Origin: Pseudeuparius sepicola
Taxonomy: Eukaryota > Arthropoda > Insecta > Coleoptera > Anthribidae
Assembly (NCBI GenBank): GCA_963920635.1
Contig: OY987303.1
Location: 42,407,223 to 42,471,222, forward strand
DNA: 64,000 bases
Reading direction: 5' to 3'
The notes under the pieces are model-generated. The model saw nothing but the letters and a program-made list of their open reading frames with translations. It made no database searches and was not told where the DNA came from. Both the position numbers and the translations under genes were made by a program. This document shows, piece by piece, positions 22,401 to 33,510 of the stretch. The stretch's first letter is position 1, and every line of letters starts with the position of its first letter.

Positions 22401-22610
22401 TGTTTTTGGGGTCAAGGAATAATTATTAAATATTAATAAATGTTTCAAGAACCAAAGTACTTCACTGAATGGTTGCGGGTGCACGAAAGTTAAAAAAAGT
22501 GGCAATAAGTATATCGGTTGTTAGGATTTGAGTGTAATATTGAAAACAAACTATATTCGTTATATTAGTGAATTAAAAACGTGATATGTATCTAGTATAG
22601 GTGCCTATTA
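19474..22610. other. Intergenic; GC-rich island at 21355-21450
   Basis: This is AT-rich DNA with no supported gene. At about 21355-21450 there is an abrupt GC-rich stretch (cggccgggtccggtccgggc, then gcggtcgccgggaaggacg) without repeat ends, followed by a moderately conserved-looking segment to 21530. A short (gt)n run occurs at 22084-22097. The frames at 21562-22042 have no domains. Confidence 0.4.
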
Positions 22611-23252
22611 TACGGGATGATTCAGTTTTATTCTAGGAGACTTCAACAGGAGATAGAAAACCATAAAATATGACTATATTAATTCACATTTGTTTCATCA
22701 AGAAAACATACTATGACCCTTTACCAAATTTTCTTTTATGCACTTGGAATATTTTTTCTTATTCTCTCACAAAAGTGGTCATTTCTTCAAATTAAATAAT
22801 TTTTCTTCTCGCTTTCAAAAAGGAGTAGTGTCTGAAAAATCAAGTTTGCCGGGAAACTGTGACAGATAAAAAAATCGTCAAGAGACAGTTTTTGCTTAGA
22901 ATAAAAAAAAAGTTGTTCAAGTGCATAGAAGAAAATTCTGTACACGGCCGTATTAGTATTTTTCCTGATAAAACAAATGTACTGTACATCCATATCTCCG
23001 CTAGTGGCTATTTGGGGAACTTGGTATTATCACATTTTGTGACACTTGATCAATGCATGATGTGTGCCAAACTTCGTTTGAATATCTGTAATGGCTGAAA
23101 AAATACAAAAATAAATGTTAAAATTTGTGAGAACTCAAACACAGTATATCTCTAAAATGAGTTGTTATACAAAAAGTTACACAAAAACCAGTTATATTTT
23201 ATGGTTTTGTATCACCTGGAGAAGTGTCGTAGAATAAAACTGAATCACCCTA
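22611..23252. mobile_element. TA-flanked inverted-repeat element, GGGTGATTCAGTTTTATTCTA family
   Basis: The left end, tacgggatgattcagtttta and on through aaaccataaaatat, is mirrored at the right end, which finishes gaataaaactgaatcaccct then ta. The terminal inverted repeats are about 60 bp and diverged. The interior contains short frames on both strands without recognisable domains. Non-autonomous. Confidence 0.75.
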
Positions 23253-24332
23253 TGTATCTAATAATATGTCCACTGTCACCGGCGGGTGTCTCACATAAAG
23301 TGTAAAGTTCGCTTATTTCCATACCATAGACAAACCCAAGGTTTGTCTATGTTCCACACTTTTTGAGATATAGATGCCATTTAAAACCATAATGACCCAG
23401 TTTTTCCAGGGAATCTGAAATTTCAGAGAAGTTTAGACAAAAAAATGATTTTACAAAAAATAAAATATATCATTTGTTTGTATTTCTGAAATTTGAAACA
23501 TAAAATCTGCTCATTTAGAATTTCATTATTACTCTCGGTTTAACACTTTAACCGGAAGTGATTTTAAATTTTTAGAAATTCTTATTTTCTTATACCTAGA
23601 TTATTACGGAATTTAGTATATTTTACCATTGCTCTAAATTTAAGAATTTTAAATAGCCAAAAAGTAACGAGGGCGTTGATACAGTAGGAATGCGTCCTTT
23701 TTCTATTTGTATATTTGACTTTAGTGCTTGGTCACTTTAAACTTTTTCAGTATTAGATATCTTTAAGAAATTTGAATGAGCACGATATGCAACTGTTTAA
23801 AGTAAAATATAACTAGCAACTTTTGTAGTTGTAACTTGAAACACTATTTTTATTTTTCTTATTCGTGGTGTGTGTTTATTTGTTTTTTTTTTATAAAAAT
23901 CTTGCATCGCCCTGAATAAAAACAAAAAATGGCGGATTACCTATTTCTTAACAACCTTTTTCCACTACTAACCCTAAAAAGCATGTATTATTGACCCATC
24001 TTTAACCCGAGAAGTTGATTTTCTCTCCCCAGGTCAATAATGAATTGACGTCACGGGTCACTAGTATCAGGCTCTTCTATGTACGGCACAATTTCGTATT
24101 ATTATACAACCCTGCTTACTTATTTCACTGATTTTTTTCAATTTGTATTAAACGCTGAACACACGCCAATGTAGATATTTTTACTTGTGGACCCTGCCCA
24201 CAAAACAGAAATCTAACCTTCCCTTCCCCCACCTCCACCTAACCGTTCTAACCTAAAATTAGTAACAACAGCTGATGAAACAACGTTTATTTAAGTATTT
24301 GGGAAAACAAAAATTACAAATTACAACTAAAA
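23253..24332. other. Intergenic with a 12-bp-arm palindrome at 23325-23351
   Basis: The palindrome is catagacaaacc, then caa, then ggtttgtctatg. A ttaaccggaagtga block at about 23550 matches the ETS-like CCGGAAGT block found inside the CAGGGTGTCCCAGTTAA elements, so an old fragment of that family may be present. No gene is supported. Confidence 0.45.
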
Positions 24333-25479
24333 CTAATTATTATTATTAATGTAATAATTATTGACTGTGCAATTGTAACTAGTCATATTAATTAAACCTG
24401 TTGCAGTGCTTGTATTTGTAACCGGAATATTAATGTGTTGATTGTTTAAGTGAATATTATCTGATATTTTTTGTGTATCACTGTCGGGATTTCTCGATTC
24501 TATATTAGCAAAGGAACTAGAACTACCAATATCAAATAACTGTTCATCACGAGGTTCATTATGACTATCATTTGGATGGATAGTGTTATCGCTCTGCGCA
24601 ACTACAGGTACTGATGTAGCACTGTAAACTGGCCCTTGAACCATTTTAGCTCTTCTTTTTTTAGATGCCAGAGATTCTTCAATATACCCTTCGGCAACAG
24701 TGGAAGATTTCGAACCTCCGTGCTGTTTTACAGTTATAAGATCGCCACCATTTTCCGCTAAAATAAGCGTGGTAAATCTGGGGTAGGCCGTTTTTGAATA
24801 TACTTTTTAACAACTTCGACCCAAACTGGCTTCATGATAACAAACTTTCGTGCTGTTCCATTTTTACTAGTAGAAATATCAATAACGATCATATCGTCTC
24901 GAACATCCAAGTCTTTTCGAAGCATATTATAAAGTTCGTCTGTTCTACCTGCACCAGCAACTGCGATAACAAGTACAACCTAGTAAGTAATAAAGTAATT
25001 ATTGTTTATTGTAAATATGTAAATATATGTAAAGTAGAAGGCATGTTTAGGTACGTACCTTTGCTGTTAAACACACTTCGTCTGGTGCGTCTCTCAAAAA
25101 TCGTGCAATTTCATCTTCTTTAAAAACAAGTGATTTTTTCGCTACATAATTAGTATTTTGCCTTTTCAAAAATGCTACCAGTTTAAAATACTTCGAAATG
25201 TCAATATTTTCCTTCAATGAAATCGTGGATTTTAACATAGAAAACGTTGCCCACAAGCTTGATGATTTCTTGTTTTCAGCTTGCGTTCGAAAATATACCA
25301 ATAATATATTTTCAGAAATTGTTTCAATATTCTTCATTTTGCACCAGTCTTTAAACATTGTATAAGTTTTTAAGTAAACACTTTTCGACTTCTGTGGAAG
25401 CAACTGATCATTAATCTTTTGTGCCTCTTCTCTAATTTCCGGAGGAATGCAGAATATGTTTGGCGAGGATATGAGCCAT
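24333..25479 (-). pseudogene. Crypton-like tyrosine recombinase, two exons, internally deleted
   Basis: Exon 1 (about 25479-25059) encodes the N-terminal DNA-binding (SAM-like) half, with LPQKSKSVYLKTY, ISENILLVYF and ENIDISKYFKLVAFLKRQ. It ends AAAG with donor GTACGT at 25058. A 79-bp intron ends CTAG and exon 2 resumes in phase at 24979 with AVAGAGRTDELYNML, which carries the first catalytic arginine. The C-terminal block follows in another frame: NGGDLITVKQHGG, then VAEGYIEESL, with the late histidine and the candidate nucleophilic tyrosine. Between PTPDLPR and the NGGDL block the central catalytic part (including the usual H-x-x-R) is missing, and the junction shifts frame. A Ser/Asn-rich tail ends at 24333. 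Crypton transposons move by such recombinases; the domain pattern is family knowledge, and the deletion is seen directly. Confidence 0.75.
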
Positions 25480-25710
25480 CATGATAATTATTATCACACT
25501 TTTTCACAAAAATAATATAAACTCACAGTTGATTTAGTCAAGAATAAATAATAATAATAATAATTAATGGCTAAATTTGACAGATAACAGTAAAGAAACT
25601 TCATTTGATGAAACAAAAATCAAGGCTAACTTGATTTGTGATTAAATAATATGAAGGAAAAAAACAAAGGTAAGTTTACCATTAAAAATGCTTTACAATT
25701 TTTTACAATA

Positions 25711-25770
25711 ATATTTTTATGGAGTGTTAGTAGTGGAAAAATATTTTTATGGAGTGTTAGTAGTGGAAAA
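25711..25770. repeat. Exact 30-bp tandem duplication
   Basis: Positions 25711-25740 and 25741-25770 are identical copies of atatttttatggagtgttag plus ten more bases. The duplication lies at the left edge of the foldback element that follows. Confidence 0.9.
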
Positions 25771-25774
25771 AATT

Positions 25775-25911
25775 GTATATTAACCACGGTTTAGACAGCT
25801 ATTATTGCCCTCACGTCTTAAATCCCTCGGCGTTGCCTCGGGATTTAATATTGACGTTCGGGTCAATAATAGCCTCTGTCTAAACCTTGGTTAATAATAT
25901 ACTATTTTGAT
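25775..25911. mobile_element. Foldback MITE
   Basis: The left arm (tatattaaccacggtttaga, cagctattattg, cgtcttaaatccc) and right arm (gggatttaata, caataatag, tctaaaccttggttaata) are inverted copies over about 60 bp with a very short loop. No coding content. The word ggtcaataat also occurs near 24029, suggesting an old relative there. Confidence 0.75.
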
Positions 25912-25916
25912 ATGAG

Positions 25917-26110
25917 TATAAAATGAAAGGGTTTGACGAGTACAAAACGATAAGGTGGGTGACGTCATATGAATCCAATATGGCGGATTACCTATATATT
26001 TACAACCTTCTTGACATGGGTATCAAATGAAAGAGTTTGACGAGTAGAAACCATAAAGTAGGTGACGTCATACTCAATCCAACATGGCGACCGCCCCAAG
26101 ATGGATAGAT
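25917..26110. repeat. Dispersed ATTTGATACCC / ATGGCGGA repeat (copies in tandem)
   Basis: Two successive units each contain aaatgaaaggtttgacgagta-like, gtgacgtcat and ccaatatggcgga or ccaacatggcgac blocks. They match the units at 8735-8880 (same order) and 17460-17640 (inverted). Confidence 0.6.
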
Positions 26111-26526
26111 ACTTTGAAAGTTACGCTTCCAATTTTTTATCAATATCCTTATACTTCAGAAACTAAAAAACTTTTACTAAAGTTTTCTTTCATAGTTATC
26201 TTTCTTTCATAATTATTTGCCAAAAAAGCTGTAATTTCCCAAGTTTATGCTTATAATTTAAAATCACCCTATATCGTGTGCGACATGTACGTAGAAAGAA
26301 AGGTTACCCAAATATTCATTAGGTATTTCTATGAAACTTAAAATGAATAAAAGTATGAATAAAAAAATAAATAATAACAAAATCTATGCATCTTAACTAT
26401 TCTGAAAGTTGTTTCTTAGAATGGAGGGTTCTAACAAAATTCCGCCGAAAATATTTTTCGCAATCTTCTAAATTTGCCAGAATAAAAAATCAAAATTGGC
26501 ATAAAGAGAGAAATACATGTCATACC

Positions 26527-27141
26527 TACAGTGTGGCCCACAAATTCTGACTTTATACACAACTAGATTGGGCACCCCTTAAAACGGGTTTGTGCCAAAT
26601 TTTGTTAAAAAAATCTAACAATAAAAATTCTAGAAACCAATGAAACTCGCGATTTAACTACGTATTTCACCTGCCTACTCAACTCACTTAAATCAAGTTG
26701 AATGGGGAATTAAAAACAACTTATTTTATTACAAGTAGGTAAAGGTATTTAAATACAAAAAAGCCTAAAGTAAAAATGAAATTTCAATTTTTTCTACTAA
26801 TCCACCATTTCTTTCAATAAATTTTTTCATACCTCATAATTTTTACATTGGGGTTTTTGTAGTTAGATCGCGATTCTCATTGGTTTCTAGAATTTTCATT
26901 GTTCGATATTTTTTTTAACGAAATTTGGTACAAGCCCGTTTTGATTGATTTGTCTAATTTTGACCCAAAAAAATATGTAGTAGTAGGCCAAAGTTTTTTA
27001 AAATAAAATGTGCCGTTTTGCCCTACAGTTTTTGATGCTCTATCATTAAAAAAACTAGATCAAAATCGGATGATAAATACAATATAATAATGATGATATG
27101 ATAATATGATGGTGTTCCGGTTTGAACTGGGTCACACTGTA
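26527..27141. mobile_element. TA-flanked inverted-repeat element, CAGTGTGRCCCA ends
   Basis: The left end TACAGTGTGGCCCACAAATT is mirrored by the right end ending gggtcacactgta. A second, inner inverted repeat pairs 26565-26660 with about 26865-26975, sharing cgattt or cgattc, ccaatgaaac and gaattttcattgtt-like blocks. No transposase. Its right TA (27140-27141) is also the left TA of the next element. Confidence 0.7.
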
Positions 27142-27859
27142 CAGGGTGTCCCAGTTAACGTGATAAACCCGATTTTCTCGTTAATTTTAAAGATAAATTG
27201 ATGGATCAAAAACCAGACATGTGTAGAATTTTCAGAGAAAATCGAATATGACATCAAACTTAATATACATAATGTGGTTAAAAAGTTATTGCAATAAATA
27301 CCGTTTTTCAAAAAAACAGTAAGTTGGATTTTAACACAGAATCTTAGTAACGAGTATACGGGGAGTAACAAAAATGGGTCGATTTTTATTTCTGACTTTC
27401 GGTTTAACCAGAAGTAAACAATTTTCGTCAAATATGAAAAAAGCACATCTTTGCCGGGAATGCTAAAAATATATTGTTAGAGATAATTATATAAAACTAT
27501 GTATCGTTGGAATTGGGAGAAGAGAAAGAACTTAAAAAGCCCAAAATATACAGGATGTCTTAAAAATCTAATCAAGTGATGCTCACTTCCGGTCAAACCG
27601 GAAGTCTGAAATGAAAACCGACACTTTTTTGTTACTCCCCGTATACACATTACTAACATTTCGTGTTAAAATCCAACTTGGAAATTTTTTGTAAAACAGT
27701 ATTTTTTAAATAACTTTTTAACAACACCCTTTATATTAAGTTTGACCTCACATTCGAATTCCTCGGAAAATTCTACACAAGTCGGGTTTTCGAACTATCA
27801 ATTTATCTTAAAAATTACGAAGAAAATCGGGTTTACCACGTTAACTGGGACACCCTGTA
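27140..27859. mobile_element. TA-flanked inverted-repeat element, CAGGGTGTCCCAGTTAA family (copy B)
   Basis: The ends TACAGGGTGTCCCAGTTAAC and gttaactgggacaccctgta are near-perfect inverted repeats. The inverted similarity continues inward to about 27420 and 27590, including gtatacggggagtaacaaaa with its complement and the acttccggtcaaaccggaagt palindrome near 27585. The whole element is thus a large foldback with a short unique centre. Short frames in it are not coding. Confidence 0.85.
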
Positions 27860-28095
27860 TATACATAAAATCACTTTTTACGATGGTACAGACAACTAAT
27901 GGGTAGTAATTTATCTTTTGCGACTAAACGTCTCCCTTTAAAATGGTAATACCACAGTATATCAGTTGCCCGACTAGGATTGCCAATCCTTTGATCTCAC
28001 TCCAGCAAAATATCTATCGGTTGTTTCAATCTTACTCAAGGTCATTCTACATCAGATAGCGTAAGACCACATATGGGCGTATTTAATAAATCGAA
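27860..28095. other. Intergenic spacer
   Basis: AT-rich unique-looking DNA without a recognised feature. Confidence 0.4.
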
Positions 28096-28790
28096 TTGAA
28101 AAAGTTATGTGCACAATTAAGTGAATTGTTTATTCATCGCTTAGTCGCTCAACGTCCCATAACACTCATGTTACAACATAATGTAGTACATACTAAAACA
28201 CGGGCGGGAACCACTCTGCTCCGAGGCGATCTGACGCAGCCAAACAATCGGTTACAACAGAGCCCCCGTAAGCTGAAACTTAGCTGGGGTCTGAAAATAT
28301 CCGAGGGAGAGTTAGGCTACTGGTTATGCTATGGTAATTCTCTTAAAAACTCCCTACAGAGTCCTCTTAGCATCAACTACACTTTTGTTGCGGATAACGG
28401 CATAAAGGGGACAACCGACGCGACTCAAAGTCTGGAAGGAAGCGAACCGTAGCCCGAAAAATAATTTTCGTGGGATAGTGTCGGAAATAAAATGATTTTA
28501 TCCGGCCTGGGCGGACTGGAGCAGAGCGTTTTCAATCGCGGAGGAAACATCGCCTTGATTGACGTACACAATCATCTCCCGCAACAGTCGGATTTGCTTA
28601 ACATCGGCAGTTCGAAATAGCTCGGTGGTCTCGGGGAGAGAGCGAGCGACCCGATCAATTTCACGCTTATATTGGCCCGTCTGAGCGCCCGGCGGGCGGC
28701 GTAGGGCCCTCCAGGCCCTCCGTTCGCCCCATCCGTCACTTAGTTCGTTTAGTGCCACTTAGGGCGCTCTGTTTTGCTTTCTCCCGCCGT
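28096..28790. other. GC-rich block with two opposed open frames, function unknown
   Basis: Base composition rises sharply from about 28200 to 28790. A 118-codon + frame (28096-28452) and an 86-codon - frame (28498-28758; contains RALRRPPGAQTGQYKREIDR and ends SAIENALLQSAQAG) are open here, but neither shows a recognised domain and GC-rich DNA favours long chance frames. The block could be an exon, a promoter-type island or a conserved non-coding element. Confidence 0.35.
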
Positions 28791-29675
28791 CCGCTTATTT
28801 ATTTCGGATTAGGCTCATTCAATTTATCATCTCATTACCTATTTACGCCTCAAGGTGCTCTCCTAACGGTACGATTCTCGACTTTTTCATTAAAATTTTA
28901 ATTGCTGGACTCAGTTGATGTCTCCTGTGATTTATGGTCATTTGATATTGTCTCGGGTTCGCCCTCGTCTCTTGTTTCGTTCCTTCTCTAAGGAACGGCA
29001 AAGCCGTAAAGAAGTTTCCATCTACTCTTGCTTTTGCAGTTTTGGACTTGAACTGGCATTTTATGGAACTCACACATTTCTGTCGATTCTTTTGCAATCG
29101 GTAAAGGATCCATCCTACAATTTTATTGCTTCAGATAACCGGTGGAACAGATTATAAATGGTGTATAGGGTGAAAACAATACCGATATTTCTAACAATCT
29201 GAAATTCTCCATTCTGAGGAAAGCGATAACAATCACTTGGCCGTAGCATATTAGAGACATAGATAAATAGGAGTAGTCAGAAACATAACCCGCTTAGACT
29301 AAAGAAATCATCGCTCGCGCACGTTCATAACACCTCAGTAGCCGATGAGGGTACTTCAGCAGCTACTCGTCTCGCAGTGTCGATGATATCTATATTTCCT
29401 GCTCTGGCCTCAGTACCTATCAACTCACATCAAATAGATCCTTTGTCTCAGCTTGGAAGAAGTTCAACAACGCGTCCTATGAGCCAATGTCTTCGATTCA
29501 ACAACAGCGGCTACCCGCTCACCGTGGAATCGCTTGTTCTAATGAAGATGTCCCCAAACAAGTAAATTACAATTTTATTAGTTCAAAGTTAAATACCCAG
29601 TGGCAATTGTTTCTTACTGACAGACATGCCTATCTTAATTATTAAAAAAATAGAATAACCTGAGTAAATATCCGT
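28791..29675. other. Intergenic, no recognised feature
   Basis: Mixed-composition DNA with short frames on both strands at 28843-29157 and 29377-29565, all without domains. No repeats recognised. Confidence 0.4.
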
Positions 29676-29842
29676 TGTCGGACTTCCATTGTCTTCGTTT
29701 ATTAACAATTAAAACGTTTATATCGTTTTCAATCACTTCAAAGTATCTCTGATCATTTTCAGTTATTTGAAAACGACCAGAGATACTTTACTGATAGAAA
29801 CGTCGTAATTTTGAATAATCGAAGATAATGGAAGTCAGAGTT
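29676..29842. mobile_element. Hairpin MITE, about 165 bp
   Basis: The outer arms gacttccattgtcttcg and cgaagataatggaagtc, the middle arms aaaacgtttatatcg and gatagaaacgtcgt, and the inner arms aaagtatctctgatcattttc and gaaaacgaccagagatacttt pair across the whole element. It therefore folds almost completely. Non-coding. Confidence 0.8.
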
Positions 29843-30801
29843 TTATTGCTCAGCAATTGACGTCGTCTACAAACTTCAATAACCATTAGGATAACCCGCT
29901 GAATAGATTGTGCATGGTGGATAAAGTGAAATAAAATACCTAACTAACTGCGGCCACAGTCATAAAGAAACGAATTCTATTTTTTTGAAACTACACCATC
30001 CCTTCGATATTTCAGTCGGGTAGTAGGTAGTTGTTTTTTTGATGGCATATTGAACTGTAGTTACAGAATTGGGAAGCATATTCTTCATGGATACTTCTCT
30101 TATTGGCATTGGAAAGGCAAACTAGTACTTCGTTCTTCTTTATTCGTACAATATCTGGTGCACATATTGAGTGTTCTTTCCATTTTAAAACTGTTATCAG
30201 TTATCATTATACTGATTGGTTTGTTTCTCGTACAACAACTGATGGCAAATTTGCTTAAAATTTAACTCCTTTGGTATACATTTATTAATCATGTTGTCTC
30301 TGTGGAAAAAATACAATACGCCGAAATCCTTGTTGGATCAAACTACTCAAAATAATATTAATCCAATAAAAATCCAAGTATACAAGGTAGGATAAATAAA
30401 ATTAATATATAGCATCCGAATTTCTAAATTACCTAACTTGAGGGTGGATCTCACTGTATAATTACTTCAATCTAGCCGTTGTTGAACGCTGATGGCTTTG
30501 GGTCTCCCACACAAAGAACATTAAGCAGATCATTTTCATATTAGAAAGGGTCCGTCCCCTTAATCAAGTTATGGTAATCTCTTCTTATCTGACGAACCCA
30601 GCAATCGTGTTTATAAAAATGCATTTATGCATGATCGAAATTCAAAGAGTCCTGACTGAATGTGCATAATTTTTTTTTCATGCCCCTGGTGCGATTTGTT
30701 GATTTGTTATAAAAGTAAGGCAAATATAATGTAAATGAAAAAATAAATCCTGTGCAATCGAAATATCACTGAGCCGCACAAAAATGCCAACGGCATAAAA
30801 A
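29843..30801. other. Intergenic, no recognised feature
   Basis: AT-rich. The frame at 30050-30265 is short and hydrophobic by composition but has no recognised family. Confidence 0.45.
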
Positions 30802-30894
30802 AATAACTTCATAGGCATGCACCAGGGATTCAACTGTACACCTGGTTAAAAGTTTTGTAGGTACTTGGCACTCACCCTGTGTATACCATGTCTT
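30802..30894. repeat. Dispersed repeat end, related to 5420-5500
   Basis: It shares aataacttcatagg, ccagggattcaact and a caccctgt terminus with the copy near 5.4 kb. Left partner not recognised. Confidence 0.6.
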
Positions 30895-33369
30895 ATCTGT
30901 ATCTTGGAAAATATTTATATTTTTATAAATTAATAATTGTAATAAATAATAAATAATGGCCCTCGATATTTCTTCGTTTCTGTACTGACAATATGAACAG
31001 CATTATTCTGTAATAACGGTAATAGCATTTTATCGTACGGCGGCGTTTTTCAACATATCAACACGTTCCGGAGGAAGGTTGGCTGTGTTTGTTTTTATTT
31101 CATATCCGTCCTAGGATTTATATGGAATCATATCCGTTTGCCTACTTATCCATTCTGTGGGTTGTACCGCATTAAATACATCTTTTAAAAATGTGTCAAT
31201 TTTCCATTTAATGTTTTGTCATAACAATAAGTAGGTAAGCCTATTTTTAAATAACGTAAATGTGTTGTCGAGTCTTTTGTGGAATAGGTACCTACCTATT
31301 TTACAACTACTGATTTTCAGGCCGCATTTTTTTTAACCTAATTAGCTACACCTTTGAAGCGAACTTACACTCGTATCCGAGTATTTTCTTATTTTGGAAT
31401 AGTTGGCTTCGGTAAACTTATAGAAAAAATATAATGGTGCCATTTGTTCAAATTTCGTACGCCGATATAGGACGTTTATTAAGAGTTAGTACTGGTGACA
31501 CAGCCGCTGCCTTCAAAATAACGTACTTTTTTCCCATTACGAACAACAGTGCCAATTTGTCGTTACATGACATGGCAGTTGCAACAAAAATAAGCATATT
31601 GTCGTGAAAATTACAATCCCCCTGTAGACGGGGTTTTTAATTAAGACAAACATTAATAAATTTATTCTGCTGACAAAACAATATTGGTGGCCTCGCGTAT
31701 CGAGAGCACGAATTGGCTCGACACTTGGGTGGTAGTGGTGTTCACGGAAAGGTGGCGTGTCTGGTGGGAAGTACCATGCAGGGGTTGGTCCCCACATCAA
31801 GTGTCAAGAGGGTCCAATTCAAGGTTTAAGTTACTCTTCGAGTTCAAAATGTATTTGTAAGTATTTCTTTTATTTTCATTTCTACTAATAAATTATATTT
31901 GTTTTTCTGGAGTTGTCTTACTTGCCAGGGCGGTGGGGATCCACCTCGTCGTGGTTGTCGTACCCCGTTGGAATAAAATTATCAGTTGGGGAAAACTAAG
32001 AGGTCTCTACTGTTTGGGATCGCGCCGCTTCAAGTGTGCGCTTGAAGTGTGCGGTGAGTGTTTTGTTCGTATTTCCCTAAAAGAAGACAACGATGCCTAT
32101 TGAGTAAAAACAGTGCAACTAGTTACCTAGTGTTTTTTGTGATTTTCGAGAGAACTTTTGGATAATTAAGACAAGAAACCATTAAAGATTTGTCCAAAAA
32201 TTAGTTGAAAGACTATTCTTTAAATACTGTGAAAGAGCTATAAGTCTGGCAACTCTGCACAAGGGAATTGTGGAGAAGCGGCCGCAGTCCCAGCTGATTC
32301 CGGCAAGGTCAAGAACGCCTGGATGTAGTGTGGGAAATATGGATTTTAATAGCATTTAAAAAATATATATTTCTGACGTTAATATGCACTTTAGAAAAAT
32401 TTTAATTGCAAGTTTGTAACAAGCGCATTTCCCTACCTGCCATTAAAATTAATGTACTGTACCCTATATAAATACAATAGTAGGTAAATATTGTTATAAC
32501 CATTCATAAGTGGCATCCATAACATTCAGAGATATCCGACAGGCAACAAATTGCGGTGGGATATTTTTCATGTTATTTTAAATAAATAAGTACATAGCAA
32601 ATATTTGTCTTGCGTAGTATTATCATGTCATCGGATTAAAGTTATGTATTTTATAGTATCGATGTCTTCGTTATGCCACTCAAGGAAACGAATACCGAAA
32701 ATGGAAAAAAATACATTTGTTTTGTACAGCCATTATCCCAATCCGATGCCATCGAAATATACTAAGAGATATTTTGGAATCATTTTCCAGATCCATTAAC
32801 AACAAAAAATACGAATCCTTTTCAACAACTGTATTAGGCCAGTTAATTTATGGAAATTAGAAATTTTTTCCACAATATCAAATGGCCCCATATTGCGAGA
32901 CAAAAATTTCAAAATTTAACTCCACATCATTAAAATGTAAATATAAAGGTAAAAAGCAACAATTAACGAACTGCAGAGTTTCCAGAGCCAAGAAGCGAAA
33001 CACATGATAACTATTATTGGCTGCCAGCTTTTATGTCATTGATGGGAAGACGACATTCACTTTTAATTGGAAAATGTTTCAAATTAGTTGGGAGCCTGCC
33101 CGAACAATTTAATTAATGAAGGAAAACTCAAGAAATTAACTTTTTTATTGTACGAGAAAAAACATAATTAACTTTATTATGATAGGGAGAATAAATACGA
33201 TTAAAGGAGAGGGCAGAAAAGGAATTTTTAATTTTTGAGGTAGTAAAAGGAAATAGGTAGTAATTTTAATTAAAAACTTGAGAAGTATCTTTTGTTTTAC
33301 TAGCTTAAACAAATAAACTTTAAGATTTGTACGTTTTGTTCCACGTAATTAGAAGGATCTTAAACTGTT
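30895..33369. other. Intergenic; mixed-composition block at 31680-32110
   Basis: From about 31680 to 32110 composition is less AT-rich, and a splice-donor-like gtgtgcggtgagtg lies near 32048. This could be a retroelement leader or an untranslated first exon, but no LTR pair, TATA box or frame confirms either. The segment 33000-33120 is also less AT-rich and non-repetitive. Nothing firmer can be said. Confidence 0.3.
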
Positions 33370-33510
33370 TCGTGTGGACGGTGGCGGGCGGCGGAGGGGG
33401 TGGAGGGAGAGCGGGCCGAGCCTTTCAACTTGGCGCGGATTTATTTGAGTTTTTATTAGGGTGCGCTCAGTCTGGGCGACACCGCCTAGACACATGGCCT
33501 GGAGACTAGT
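33370..33510. promoter_or_regulatory. GC-rich island, candidate regulatory element
   Basis: Abrupt GC-rich stretch (ggacggtggcgggcggcgga, then gagagcgggccgagcc, then ggcgcggatttatttgag). No terminal repeats. Open frames on both strands here are short. The regulatory interpretation is inference from composition. Confidence 0.3.

Noticed and set aside
29795..29815. ctgatagaaacgtcg, resembling the end of a hammerhead core
   Set aside because: There is no stem II between ctgat and gaaac, and the string is explained by the arms of the hairpin MITE at 29676-29842.
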